Below, in pieces: positions 1-6,376 of a stretch of DNA of 8,058 nt. A program made the translations under genes and the position numbers. The DNA is taken from NCBI GenBank assembly GCA_947039055.1, contig CAMQYB010000072.1, positions 1-8,058 of the forward strand, given 5' to 3'. The notes beneath the pieces are model-generated. The model had not been told where the DNA came from. It did not search any database and saw nothing but the letters and a program-made list of their open reading frames with translations. The DNA is from an uncultured Deferribacteraceae bacterium. Its GTDB lineage: Bacteria > Chrysiogenota > Deferribacteres > Deferribacterales > Mucispirillaceae. The stretch's first letter is position 1; the number at the start of each line of letters is the position of its first letter.

Positions 1-97
1 GTAACAATAGACTTAAACATAAAACCGTAGCATTAACCGTATATGTCACAGCCGTAATCACATAGCCGTAACAATAACCACAACCATAACCACCAAA
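1..97 (-). repeat. Degenerate low-complexity repeat tract after the aldolase gene
   Basis: Read on the minus strand, the 97 bases after the aldolase stop begin with hexamer-like GGTTRT units. They continue with four copies of TACGGYT spaced about 12 to 15 bases apart. On the plus strand GTAACAATA occurs at 1-9 and again at 68-76. No hairpin followed by a T run is visible, so there is no obvious terminator. In the aldolase frame the tract stays open to the window edge beyond the TAG stop and would read as a Gly/Tyr/Cys-rich stretch. This may simply follow from the repeat composition. An ATG at 20-18 on the minus strand could begin another gene running out of the window, but no ribosome binding site supports it. 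The array may continue beyond position 1. Confidence 0.5.
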
Positions 98-1075
98 CTA
101 TTTAACTCTATTAGCTGAGCCTAGAACTGATTCGTTTTTCTGTTTATATGCAACAATAAGTTCTGCACGAGCGTTACCTAAATATTTTCTAGGATCAAAC
201 TCTTTTGGATCTTTAAATAATGTTTCTCTAACTACTGCTGTGAACGCTAATCTACCATCTGAGTCGATATTAATTTTACAAACTGATGATGCAGCAGCTT
301 TACGCAACTGTTCTTCAGGAACACCAACAGCATTTTCCATTGATCCACCGTACTTGTTTATCATATCAACATATTTTGCAAGCACTGATGATGCACCATG
401 TAAAACTATTGGAAAGCCTGGTAATCTTTTCATACACTCTTCTAATATGTCAAATCTTAATGGAGGTACAGACTCACCCTCTTTAAGTTTAAATTTATAC
501 GCACCGTGTGATGTTCCGATTGATATCGCTAAACTATCAACACCTGTTCTTTTTACAAAATCTTCAACTTCATCTGGATCTGTATAATGCGATACTTCAT
601 GTGATACATCATCTTCAATTCCTGCTAGAACTCCAAGTTCACCTTCAACAGTAACACCGTGTGCATGAGCGTACTCAACAACTTTTTTAGTTAGTGCAAC
701 GTTCTCTTCATAAGGTAGTGCTGAACCGTCTATCATTACAGATGAGAAACCTTTCTCTATACAATCAACACATAACTCATAAGAATCACCGTGATCTAAA
801 TGAAGAGCGATTGGTATATTACAACCTAACTCTTTAGCATACTCAACAGCACCGATCGCAAGGTATCTAAGTATAGTGCTATTAGCATAATTTCTTGCAC
901 CTTTAGATACTTGTAATATTACTGGAGAACGAGTTTCAACACACGCTTGAACGATCGCTTGTATCTGCTCTAGATTATTGAAATTGTATGCAGGTACAGC
1001 GTAACCACCATCCATTGCATCTTTAAACATATCCTTAGTATTAACAAGTCCCAACTCTTTATAAGAAATAGCCAT
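98..1075 (-). CDS. fba: Class II fructose-1,6-bisphosphate aldolase
   Basis: Zinc-dependent aldolase that reversibly cleaves fructose 1,6-bisphosphate into dihydroxyacetone phosphate and glyceraldehyde 3-phosphate in the cytosol, serving glycolysis and gluconeogenesis. The 325-residue product is a complete TIM-barrel enzyme. The HLDHGDS motif lies at 92-98, giving catalytic-type Asp94 and zinc-ligand-type His95. EGELG is at 144-148, GTSHG with His190 at 187-191, LHGASS with His226 at 225-230, and NIDSD at 269-273 matches the phosphate/substrate loop. These assignments are by motif comparison with E. coli FbaA. The insertion around 235-262 before the NID motif resembles the shorter bacterial/protist class IIB branch rather than the longer E. 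coli type. The start is well fixed: a GAGGAGGAA ribosome binding site (1083-1091) precedes ATG at 1075. It appears to be transcribed separately from the operon to its right, as 314 bp and a promoter candidate separate them. Confidence 0.96.
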   Translation of the reverse strand: MAISYKELGLVNTKDMFKDAMDGGYAVPAYNFNNLEQIQAIVQACVETRSPVILQVSKGARNYANSTILRYLAIGAVEYAKELGCNIPIALHLDHGDSYELCVDCIEKGFSSVMIDGSALPYEENVALTKKVVEYAHAHGVTVEGELGVLAGIEDDVSHEVSHYTDPDEVEDFVKRTGVDSLAISIGTSHGAYKFKLKEGESVPPLRFDILEECMKRLPGFPIVLHGASSVLAKYVDMINKYGGSMENAVGVPEEQLRKAAASSVCKINIDSDGRLAFTAVVRETLFKDPKEFDPRKYLGNARAELIVAYKQKNESVLGSANRVK

Positions 1076-1389
1076 TTACTATTTCCTCCTCTATTTGATT
1101 TATTATACTGCATCTAATAATATTAACTTTGAAATTTATAGAAAACTTGATAAATAGTTTTTACAACACAGAAAAGTATTATCAATTAAACTATTTAACA
1201 TTATCATATATTAAGCATTTGTTTGTCAAGCAACTTATAACAAGTTGATGATATAGATATAAAATGAGTTGCTAGATTTTTAGCAGATAGTTAAAAATAT
1301 AATTTATTGTATTTTGGATAAATGATAAAAGAGGTAGAGAGTAGATAAATTAATATCTAAAATAGTATTAGTGATTAGTAGAGTGTAGA
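1076..1389. other. Non-coding gap between the lipoprotein gene and fba
   Basis: This 314-bp AT-rich stretch has no credible gene on either strand. It holds the fba ribosome binding site and promoter candidates (1083-1229). Short dyads occur at CAACTT/AAGTTG (1231-1236 and 1242-1247), TGCTA/TAGCA (1270-1274 and 1281-1285) and TAGATA/TATCTA (1342-1347 and 1354-1359). None has both a GC-rich stem and a T run, so an intrinsic terminator for the upstream operon cannot be called with confidence. A 13-base near-repeat (GTAGAGAGTAGAT at 1334-1346 and GTAGAGTGTAGAT at 1378-1390) differs at one base. Confidence 0.6.
1200..1229 (-). promoter_or_regulatory. Candidate sigma70-type promoter of fba
   Basis: On the minus strand a perfect TTGACA (-35; plus coordinates 1224-1229) is followed after 18 bases by GATAAT (-10; 1200-1205, five of six consensus bases). 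Transcription would start near 1193 and give a leader of about 118 bases. A second candidate is a perfect TATAAT at 1102-1107, which has no convincing -35 and would give a leader of about 20 bases. Both readings come from inspection only. Confidence 0.5.
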
Positions 1390-1875
1390 TTATTCTTTGA
1401 TATACAATACGCCTTGTATGCTTCGGTTTAGACTATTATATAATTTTGTTTTATCACGTTTTTTATCGAAATATGATTCAGACTCTATCAATGTGAATAT
1501 GTAATCAAGTTTAATTGTATCACATTTGTTGTAGCTAATATCCCATTCAAAGATTTTGGATACGTTTTTTTTGATAGTGCCAATAGAGTACGATCGATAT
1601 ATTCTTTGAGTGTTAAAACTGCACGTTAAAGTTATGGCTGGATAAGCTAATACTTTGTTATAAACGTTTGTTATTTTGAATGACATAGTATTTTCATTTT
1701 TACTAAAATTAAGTGATACGACATGATTAGACACATTATTTTGTCTTAAAATATCTATCTTCGGTTTAGTCGCACAGCCGACAGATATTACGGTTATTAA
1801 TATAGATAGAAATAATAACTGTATGTTAAACCTATTTTTTAGTAAATTTACTAATAATTTTTCGAGCAATATCAT
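1390..1875 (-). CDS. Probable lipoprotein of unknown function
   Basis: I do not recognise this 161-residue protein. The N-terminus has basic residues (LLKNR near 11-15), a hydrophobic core at about 19-32 and Cys34 in the context SVGC. That is a permissive rather than classical lipobox, because Ser sits at -3. It would be exported and lipid-anchored, with a mature domain of about 128 residues. The domain looks rich in beta strands and has two cysteines (Cys85, Cys118) that could pair. The gene overlaps the 126-aa gene upstream by 44 bp. A GGAG at 1879-1882 lies only 3 bases from ATG 1875 but 9 bases from a TTG at 1869, so the true start may be the TTG, giving 159 residues. It is the last gene of the hemE-led cluster. 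A cytoplasmic or plain membrane-anchored protein is the main alternative. Confidence 0.72.
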   Translation of the reverse strand: MILLEKLLVNLLKNRFNIQLLFLSILITVISVGCATKPKIDILRQNNVSNHVVSLNFSKNENTMSFKITNVYNKVLAYPAITLTCSFNTQRIYRSYSIGTIKKNVSKIFEWDISYNKCDTIKLDYIFTLIESESYFDKKRDKTKLYNSLNRSIQGVLYIKE

Positions 1876-2212
1876 TGACTCCAGCAGTTAAGTTTTTAGT
1901 AACATCTGTGATTTTATCAAGAGGTAGTTTAGAGTTTGATTTAATCGCCGTATTATCAACACCTAGCTGTTCTATACTTTTCTTAATGTTATCAATACTG
2001 TTATATTCATGAATAAAAAGTTCAGGATCGATTTTTCCTTCATCGATATAGTTATAAAGTTTGCTAAGTATTATACTTTCCTTTTCGGACAAACTTCTCT
2101 TAAGTGTATTTATTTCCATTTTTTTCTTAGATATAGTAACTAGTTTAGCCGACTCAATAGTCATACTATTGATAGCTATTGCTAATTTACTTCTTCCATT
2201 TGATTTTTCCAT
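1832..2212 (-). CDS. Hypothetical helical protein, 126 aa
   Basis: No family recognised. The sequence is rich in Lys, Ile, Ser and Glu and looks almost entirely alpha-helical. A lysine-rich segment (KKKMEINTLKRSLSEKESIILSK is covered by residues 29-51) and a second helix-prone region at about 66-83 could form a coiled-coil hairpin. The C-terminal part, about 98-126, is amphipathic and basic. There is no signal peptide, membrane segment or cysteine. A strong ribosome binding site (AAAGGAG, 2218-2224) five bases before ATG 2212 supports the start. The gene lies 31 bp after the zinc-ribbon gene and overlaps the lipoprotein gene. Residues 99-111 resemble the last 13 residues of that zinc-ribbon protein, at both protein and DNA level. 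A role alongside its two membrane-linked neighbours is plausible from context only. Confidence 0.72.
   Translation of the reverse strand: MEKSNGRSKLAIAINSMTIESAKLVTISKKKMEINTLKRSLSEKESIILSKLYNYIDEGKIDPELFIHEYNSIDNIKKSIEQLGVDNTAIKSNSKLPLDKITDVTKNLTAGVNDIARKIISKFTKK
1880..1919 (-). repeat. Segment similar to the end of the zinc-ribbon gene (copy 1)
   Basis: This 40-bp stretch inside the 126-aa gene aligns without gaps to 2247-2286. By hand count 29 of 39 aligned bases match, including an exact 11-mer, TAACTGCTGGA on the minus strand. Both copies are read in the same frame and give related peptides (DKITDVTKNLTAG here). This copy also supplies the GGAG ribosome binding site of the overlapping lipoprotein gene. 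Confidence 0.5.
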
Positions 2213-2243
2213 ATTCGCTCCTTTGTTAGGATATGACGGTGAT

Positions 2244-2714
2244 TTATCCAGCAGTTATTTTAGTTATAAGATCTTCAATTTTATCATTCATATTGCTTAT
2301 GATCCATAAGAGGATAGCGTTCGCAATTAATGATAGTATAAAAAAAGTTGATAAAATTGATACAGCAATAAATCTTCTTTTATTTTTAAAATATAGAAAA
2401 ACACCTACACGTTTTTTAGTCGTTTTCACAGCGGTATTTTCTTTAATAAATTTAGAGAATGGAGAATCAATAATAGCTATCCAAGGCCCGTTATAAGTAG
2501 CTATATATTCATCAGGCAGAATATTGCCTACCTCTATCGCTTTAATAATATCATTAGAACTCATACCTTCTTTAATAAATCCACCATCGAGTAAAACTCT
2601 AAAGATGGTTGCTTTATTTTGTAGGATATATTTAGATCCACAAGAGTTGCATACTGCGATCGACTTACTCACATTTTCCATAGGACTAAAACATTTAGCA
2701 CATAGTATTTTCAT
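2244..2714 (-). CDS. Zinc-ribbon, single-pass membrane protein of unknown function
   Basis: The 156-residue protein has three visible parts. The first is an N-terminal zinc ribbon with two CxxC pairs (Cys5/Cys8 and Cys22/Cys25), similar in style to the MJ0042-type short zinc fingers that begin many regulatory or scaffold proteins. The second is a globular segment at about 38-86 that loosely resembles GYF_2/DUF4339-like domains (a small 'display a value, pick an index, W-x-x-I' pattern). The third is one hydrophobic helix at about 115-139 followed by a short polar tail. The ribbon would face the cytoplasm with the tail outside, by the positive-inside rule (KNKRR just before the helix). The start is supported by GGAAGGG (2723-2729), eight bases before ATG. 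It follows ubiX by 19 bp, so it is probably co-transcribed with the haem/quinone genes. The domain naming is tentative and the function unknown. Confidence 0.78.
   Translation of the reverse strand: MKILCAKCFSPMENVSKSIAVCNSCGSKYILQNKATIFRVLLDGGFIKEGMSSNDIIKAIEVGNILPDEYIATYNGPWIAIIDSPFSKFIKENTAVKTTKKRVGVFLYFKNKRRFIAVSILSTFFILSLIANAILLWIISNMNDKIEDLITKITAG
2247..2286 (-). repeat. Segment similar to part of the 126-aa gene (copy 2)
   Basis: This is the 3' end of the zinc-ribbon gene, encoding DKIEDLITKITAG immediately before the stop. It pairs with 1880-1919 without gaps, and seven of thirteen residues are identical. It could be a small duplication or convergence of two amphipathic helices in an AT-rich genome. 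The exact 11-mer favours common origin but does not prove it. Confidence 0.5.
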
Positions 2715-2733
2715 TTTCTATACCCTTCCATTT

Positions 2734-3318
2734 TTATTCCCATTTTTTGTATAGATTATTATCTATCTCTACAGAGTCAAGCAGTTTGCCTATAACGAAA
2801 TTAACAAGATCATCAATCGTTTTAGGTTGATGATAAAAAGCAGGTGCTGCGGGCATTATTATTGCTCCAGCATCTATCAACTTTCTCATATTATCTAAGT
2901 ATATTTTAGAAAGAGGCATCTCTCTAAATATAACAGCTATCTTTCTTCTTTCTTTAAGTGCAACGTCTGTTAAGCGTTCGATAAGGTTTATACTTATTCC
3001 GTTTGCAACACGTGCGATATATCCCATTGATGCAGGGACAATAAATGAGTAATCAACTCTATTAGATCCAGATGCGATATCTGCACCTATATCATCTATA
3101 TCGTAAATTTTATCAACTGTAAGTTTGTTTCTATCTAAAAAATCTTCTATATTTTTATACACAGTATCATCTTCAGCGTTAGCGTTAAGTAGAGCGTTAT
3201 TAGTTGCAGCAACTGATACGTGATAGTTCTGTGTTGATAAATATGAGATCAACTTTTTACTATAAATATTTCCTGATGCACCAGTCATTCCAACAAATAT
3301 ACGTTTTTTTATATCCAT
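2734..3318 (-). CDS. ubiX: UbiX-family flavin prenyltransferase
   Basis: UbiX enzymes attach a dimethylallyl group to reduced FMN, making the prenylated flavin needed by UbiD-type decarboxylases in quinone synthesis. The 194-residue protein is full length. GMTGASG at 10-16 forms the flavin phosphate loop with Ser15. Glu49 and the SGS at 83-85 are in place. The PASMGYIARVANGI region is at 95-108, KERR at 122-125, REMPLS at 132-137 and PAFYHQP at 159-165 with Tyr162. Relative to the Pseudomonas enzyme numbering as I recall it, the conserved Arg near the C-terminus appears as Lys178, and the usual PCSMKTL is PASMGYI. Both look like tolerable variants rather than loss of function. The start overlaps the previous gene's stop region: AGG within the ubiA TAG serves as a weak ribosome binding site nine bases before ATG. 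No ubiD is present in the window. Its position next to a UbiA-type prenyltransferase supports a quinone role. Confidence 0.93.
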   Translation of the reverse strand: MDIKKRIFVGMTGASGNIYSKKLISYLSTQNYHVSVAATNNALLNANAEDDTVYKNIEDFLDRNKLTVDKIYDIDDIGADIASGSNRVDYSFIVPASMGYIARVANGISINLIERLTDVALKERRKIAVIFREMPLSKIYLDNMRKLIDAGAIIMPAAPAFYHQPKTIDDLVNFVIGKLLDSVEIDNNLYKKWE

Positions 3319-3328
3319 AAATTTATAC

Positions 3329-4177
3329 CTATACTAATATATCAGCTATCGTAAATAAACCTAAAGTTACAGAGATATATGCATTAATATTAAAGAACGC
3401 TATGTTTAATTTTGATAAATCTTCTTTCGATAAAAGAGAGTGTTCGTACGCCATAAAAGCAGATATAATTATTAATCCAGAGATGTATATATATCCAAGG
3501 CTTGAGTTAAAAAATAGTGAGACTAAAAATATTAATGTAATTATATGTGATATTTTAGATAATATTAAAGTTACCCTAACACCGATTAGAGCTGGTATTG
3601 AGAACAGATTATTCTCTCTATCAAAATCCATATCTTGAATAGCGTAAAGCATATCAAATCCAGCTACCCAGAATATAACAGCTAAAGCTATTATAACAGG
3701 AACAATAGTGATTGAACCAGTAACAGCTATCCAAGCACCGATCGGAGCAAGCCCTAAAGATATCCCAAGCAGTAGATGACAGAACGCTGTGTATCTTTTA
3801 GAGTATGAATACAGTACAAATAATATTATAGGGATAGGTGACAATATTAATGTTAATCTGTTAAGCATATACGCTGAGAAAAAATATATTACAGTAAATG
3901 TAATAGTGTAAGCTAATGTTTTATTTGCAGATATATTTCCCTTTGGAAGATCTCTATTTTTTGTTCTAGGGTTTGCAGCATCGATAAATCTATCAACATA
4001 TCTATTAGTACCCATAGCGACAGTTCTAGCAGATACCATAGCGATAACTATCCATAAGATAGTATGACTGTTTGGTAGTCCATTTGCAGCAAGCACCATC
4101 GCCATAAGTGCGAACGGTAGAGCAAACACTGAGTGCTCAAATTTTATCATTTTGAAATAAGTTATAAAATCTTTCAT
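3329..4177 (-). CDS. ubiA: UbiA-family aromatic prenyltransferase, MqnP-like
   Basis: Integral membrane enzyme that transfers a polyprenyl chain to an aromatic acid to make a quinone precursor. The 282-residue protein has about eight or nine hydrophobic helices and both acidic magnesium-diphosphate motifs of the superfamily. The first is N58-R-Y-V-D62-R-F-I-D66, followed by NPRTKNRDLPKG. The second is YAIQDMDFDRE at 178-188 with Asp182, Asp184 and Asp186. The pattern FEHSVFALPFA at 13-23, AMVSARTVAMGTNR at 46-59 and LGLAPIGAWIAVTGS at 141-155 matches the group often annotated as 4-hydroxybenzoate polyprenyltransferase. That group includes MqnP of the futalosine menaquinone pathway. I cannot tell the aromatic substrate from the sequence alone, so ubiA is used in the family sense. 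It lies 15 bp after hemH and 10 bp before ubiX. Its ribosome binding site (AGGGG at 4190-4194) is far from the start and overlaps the hemH stop, suggesting translational coupling. Confidence 0.93.
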   Translation of the reverse strand: MKDFITYFKMIKFEHSVFALPFALMAMVLAANGLPNSHTILWIVIAMVSARTVAMGTNRYVDRFIDAANPRTKNRDLPKGNISANKTLAYTITFTVIYFFSAYMLNRLTLILSPIPIILFVLYSYSKRYTAFCHLLLGISLGLAPIGAWIAVTGSITIVPVIIALAVIFWVAGFDMLYAIQDMDFDRENNLFSIPALIGVRVTLILSKISHIITLIFLVSLFFNSSLGYIYISGLIIISAFMAYEHSLLSKEDLSKLNIAFFNINAYISVTLGLFTIADILV

Positions 4178-4192
4178 TTAAACTTTTTACCC

Positions 4193-5164
4193 CTAACTTA
4201 TTATATCTATAATCGCATGAAGAAAATCATCAGCTTCGTTTAAGCTTTCACTTCGAACGATGTTTAAATCTGCTTTTTTATAATCATTAATTAATTGATG
4301 ATCTATCTCAATTAAAGTTTCAATATGATCTGAAATGAATGATATCGGAACAACGACAACATTATCAATCCCTCTGTTTTTCAAATCATTTAAAGTATCT
4401 TTAGTAGATGGAGGAAGCCATTTCACAGGTCCAACTTTACTTTGATATGATATCGTATAATTTTTAAGCTTTAGTTCATTAACAATCATATCTACATGCT
4501 TTACAATACTTTTTTGATACGTATCGCCTTTCTCTAGATATACTAACGGTATAGAGTGAGCAGAAAAAAGCACAAATACATCTTTCAATGTACAGCTTAA
4601 TTTTTTTGCTGCATTTTCAATACGTTTCACAATTGCATCGTTATATATATTGTTATCGTACCATTCATTGATTATAATAAGTTTTTCATATTTTGCCTTA
4701 TTAATTAAGTTGCTTTTCGTGACACGTTTTAGAGTTGTTCCAGTTGTCGTATCAGAGTAATGAGGATATAGAGGCAGTATGATTATCTTTCTATAATCAC
4801 CTTTTAAAACGGTTTGAATAGTATCTTCAATGTATGGATGAAAGTAACACATACCTAGAATAAAATCTGCTTCAACCCCAGTTTTATCGTGGTATAGTTT
4901 AGGTAGTAGTTCGATAAGTTTATTGTTGTAATAATTTTGAGGAGATCCACCTTCAGGCATTCCCATCATAAGATATTCTGGTGCGATCTTTTTAGCTCTT
5001 TTTTTAGATATGATTGATGATAATATTTTTTGTCCGAGATTGCCAACACGAAAATCTATTATATCTCTATCAGAGAAAAGGTTCTTTAAAAATGTTTGTA
5101 TAGAATGGATGGAATCAGGCCCACCCATTCCGAGCAAAATAACTGCATCTTTTTTAATAGCCAT
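4193..5164 (-). CDS. hemH: Ferrochelatase
   Basis: Inserts ferrous iron into a porphyrin, the terminal or near-terminal step of haem synthesis. The 323-residue protein shows the family landmarks. An N-terminal LLGMGGPDS (10-18) varies the usual LLNLGGP. PLYPHYSDTTTGTT lies at 131-144, and FSAHSIP at 200-206 carries the metal-binding His203. YQSKVGPVKWLPPST is at 240-254, and PISFISDHIETLIEID at 273-288 contains His280 and catalytic-type Glu282. Whether it uses protoporphyrin IX or coproporphyrin III cannot be read from these motifs. No other haem genes besides hemE are visible to settle it. It starts 9 bp after hemE, and the sequence before its ATG has no recognisable Shine-Dalgarno motif, so its translation probably depends on ribosomes finishing hemE. 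Confidence 0.96.
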   Translation of the reverse strand: MAIKKDAVILLGMGGPDSIHSIQTFLKNLFSDRDIIDFRVGNLGQKILSSIISKKRAKKIAPEYLMMGMPEGGSPQNYYNNKLIELLPKLYHDKTGVEADFILGMCYFHPYIEDTIQTVLKGDYRKIIILPLYPHYSDTTTGTTLKRVTKSNLINKAKYEKLIIINEWYDNNIYNDAIVKRIENAAKKLSCTLKDVFVLFSAHSIPLVYLEKGDTYQKSIVKHVDMIVNELKLKNYTISYQSKVGPVKWLPPSTKDTLNDLKNRGIDNVVVVPISFISDHIETLIEIDHQLINDYKKADLNIVRSESLNEADDFLHAIIDIIS

Positions 5165-5173
5165 AATTATTAA

Positions 5174-6175
5174 CTACGAATTCTTAACAAGATCTACAAG
5201 GTATTTAACATTTTCAACAGGAGTTAGAGGCATGATACCGTGTCCAAGATTAAAAATATGTCCTTTAAGATTTGACGCTGATGTCAGAATATTTTCAGTA
5301 GCTGTTTTAATCATAGATTGATCTGCAAAAAGTATAGACGGATCTAAATTACCTTGAAGACAGAATTTATTATCAAGTCTATCATCAGCTTCTTTTAAAT
5401 CTATCTTCCAATCAACACCGATACAATCAGCTTTAAGTGTTTTAATAGAGTCAAAATAGTTAGCGCCATCTTTTGCAAAATAAACTTTTGCAGCACCTTT
5501 AAGTGAATTTATTAGATGTTCAACGTAAGGTAGAACAGATTTTTTATATTCTTGAGGTGGAAGAATTCCAGCCCAAGTATCAAATATTTGTACGATTGAA
5601 CAACCAGCATCAATTTGTGCTTGAAGATATTTAATCATTGTGTCGGTTAATAGTTCCATAAGTTTTGAGTAAGTTTCATTATCGTTTAACATAAGTTTTC
5701 TAATTTCAGTAAAAGATTTAGAACCTTGTCCTTCAACCATATAACAAGCAAGTGTGAAAGGCGCTCCTGCAAATCCTATTAATGGAACATCTAAATCTTT
5801 AACTAACAATTTTATTGTATCATAAACGTATTTTAAATCGTTCTCAACTTGAAAACTTTTCAATCTATTAAGATCAGCCATATTTCTGATAGGGTTTGAT
5901 ATTTTAGGTGCAGGACTGAACTCTAAATTTACACCAAGAGGTTCAACTGCTGTTAGAATATCAGAGAATAATATAGCTGCATCAAGTCCGAAAGCTTTAA
6001 TCGGTTGCATAGTTACTTGATATGCTGCATCAGGAGTTTTACATAGTTCAAGAAAAGAGTATTTAGATCTAAGCTCTCTATACTCACTCATATATCTTCC
6101 AGCTTGACGCATTAACCATATAGGAGATCTTTCAGTTTTTTCTTTATTTATAGCACGCATAATTAGATCATTCAT
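5174..6175 (-). CDS. hemE: Uroporphyrinogen decarboxylase
   Basis: Removes the four acetate carboxyl groups of uroporphyrinogen III to give coproporphyrinogen III, a cytosolic committed step of haem synthesis. The 333-residue protein is complete and has every signature expected. WLMRQAGRYMSEYRELR at 20-36 carries substrate-binding Arg23 and Arg27. FSDI at 70-73 carries the key Asp72, and GFAGAPFTLACYMVEG at 134-149 carries Tyr145. FDTWAG is at 198-203, GVDWK at 253-257, QGNLDP at 274-279, and NLGHGIMPLTPVENV at 309-323 has His312. The start at ATG 6175 is preceded by GGAG at 6184-6187, eight bases away. It is the first gene of the seven-gene minus-strand cluster and diverges from serA across 234 bp. 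Confidence 0.97.
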   Translation of the reverse strand: MNDLIMRAINKEKTERSPIWLMRQAGRYMSEYRELRSKYSFLELCKTPDAAYQVTMQPIKAFGLDAAILFSDILTAVEPLGVNLEFSPAPKISNPIRNMADLNRLKSFQVENDLKYVYDTIKLLVKDLDVPLIGFAGAPFTLACYMVEGQGSKSFTEIRKLMLNDNETYSKLMELLTDTMIKYLQAQIDAGCSIVQIFDTWAGILPPQEYKKSVLPYVEHLINSLKGAAKVYFAKDGANYFDSIKTLKADCIGVDWKIDLKEADDRLDNKFCLQGNLDPSILFADQSMIKTATENILTSASNLKGHIFNLGHGIMPLTPVENVKYLVDLVKNS

Positions 6176-6233
6176 AATTTTAACTCCATGTTAAATAACT
6201 TATTTTATCGTATCTTTATTAGATAACTTGTTA

Positions 6234-6262
6234 ATTATAATAATAATTGAATGCTATGATAA
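6234..6262 (-). promoter_or_regulatory. Candidate promoter of the hemE operon
   Basis: On the minus strand TTATCA (-35, four of six consensus; plus coordinates 6257-6262) is followed after exactly 17 bases by a perfect TATAAT (-10; 6234-6239). Transcription would begin near 6227 and leave a leader of about 52 bases. The region is so AT-rich that a chance match is possible. Confidence 0.45.
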
Positions 6263-6321
6263 CTTTTAAAAGATTAAAGTTCAAGTTTTTAATTTTATGA
6301 TAATTAGTGCGATTAGATACA

Positions 6322-6342
6322 ATATACTCTTTTATAGTATAT
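6322..6342. promoter_or_regulatory. Seven-base inverted repeat, possible operator in the hemE-serA gap
   Basis: ATATACT (6322-6328) and AGTATAT (6336-6342) form a perfect dyad with a 7-base centre. It lies just upstream of the serA -35 element and about 60 bases upstream of the hemE -35. This position and the length of about two helical turns suit a dimeric regulator of either or both divergent units. No known operator is recognised. AT-rich sequence produces such dyads by chance fairly often. Confidence 0.35.
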
Positions 6343-6347
6343 AAAAC

Positions 6348-6376
6348 TTGCTAAAATCGTATTAATTTGATAATAT
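6348..6376 (+). promoter_or_regulatory. Candidate sigma70-type promoter of serA
   Basis: TTGCTA (-35; 6348-6353) and TAATAT (-10; 6371-6376) are separated by exactly 17 bases. TGA directly before the -10 gives an extended -10 element. Transcription would start near 6383, leaving a short leader of about 27 bases that contains the ribosome binding site. An 11-base palindrome, TGATAATATCA (6368-6378), overlaps the -10 and might serve as a repressor half-site pair. Confidence 0.55.

Noticed and set aside
240..587. Open frames on the plus strand across the aldolase gene
   Set aside because: They lie antisense to a well-conserved aldolase, have no ribosome binding site and encode no recognisable protein.
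1342..1359. TAGATA/TATCTA hairpin as the operon terminator
   Set aside because: The stem is only six mostly A-T pairs and no run of T follows on the minus strand, so an intrinsic terminator is not supported.
2061..2754. Hydrophobic plus-strand open frames opposite the 126-aa, zinc-ribbon and ubiX genes
   Set aside because: The minus-strand frames have proper starts, ribosome binding sites and, for the zinc-ribbon gene, ordered CxxC motifs. The plus-strand frames look like their complements.
2734..3318. UbiX as an inactive or divergent paralogue because of PASMGYI and Lys178
   Set aside because: The phosphate-loop Ser15, Glu49, Arg132/Glu133 and Tyr162 are all retained, so the changes look conservative.
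5010..5321. Plus-strand open frame across the hemE-hemH junction
   Set aside because: It crosses two confidently identified genes on the opposite strand and has no supporting signal.
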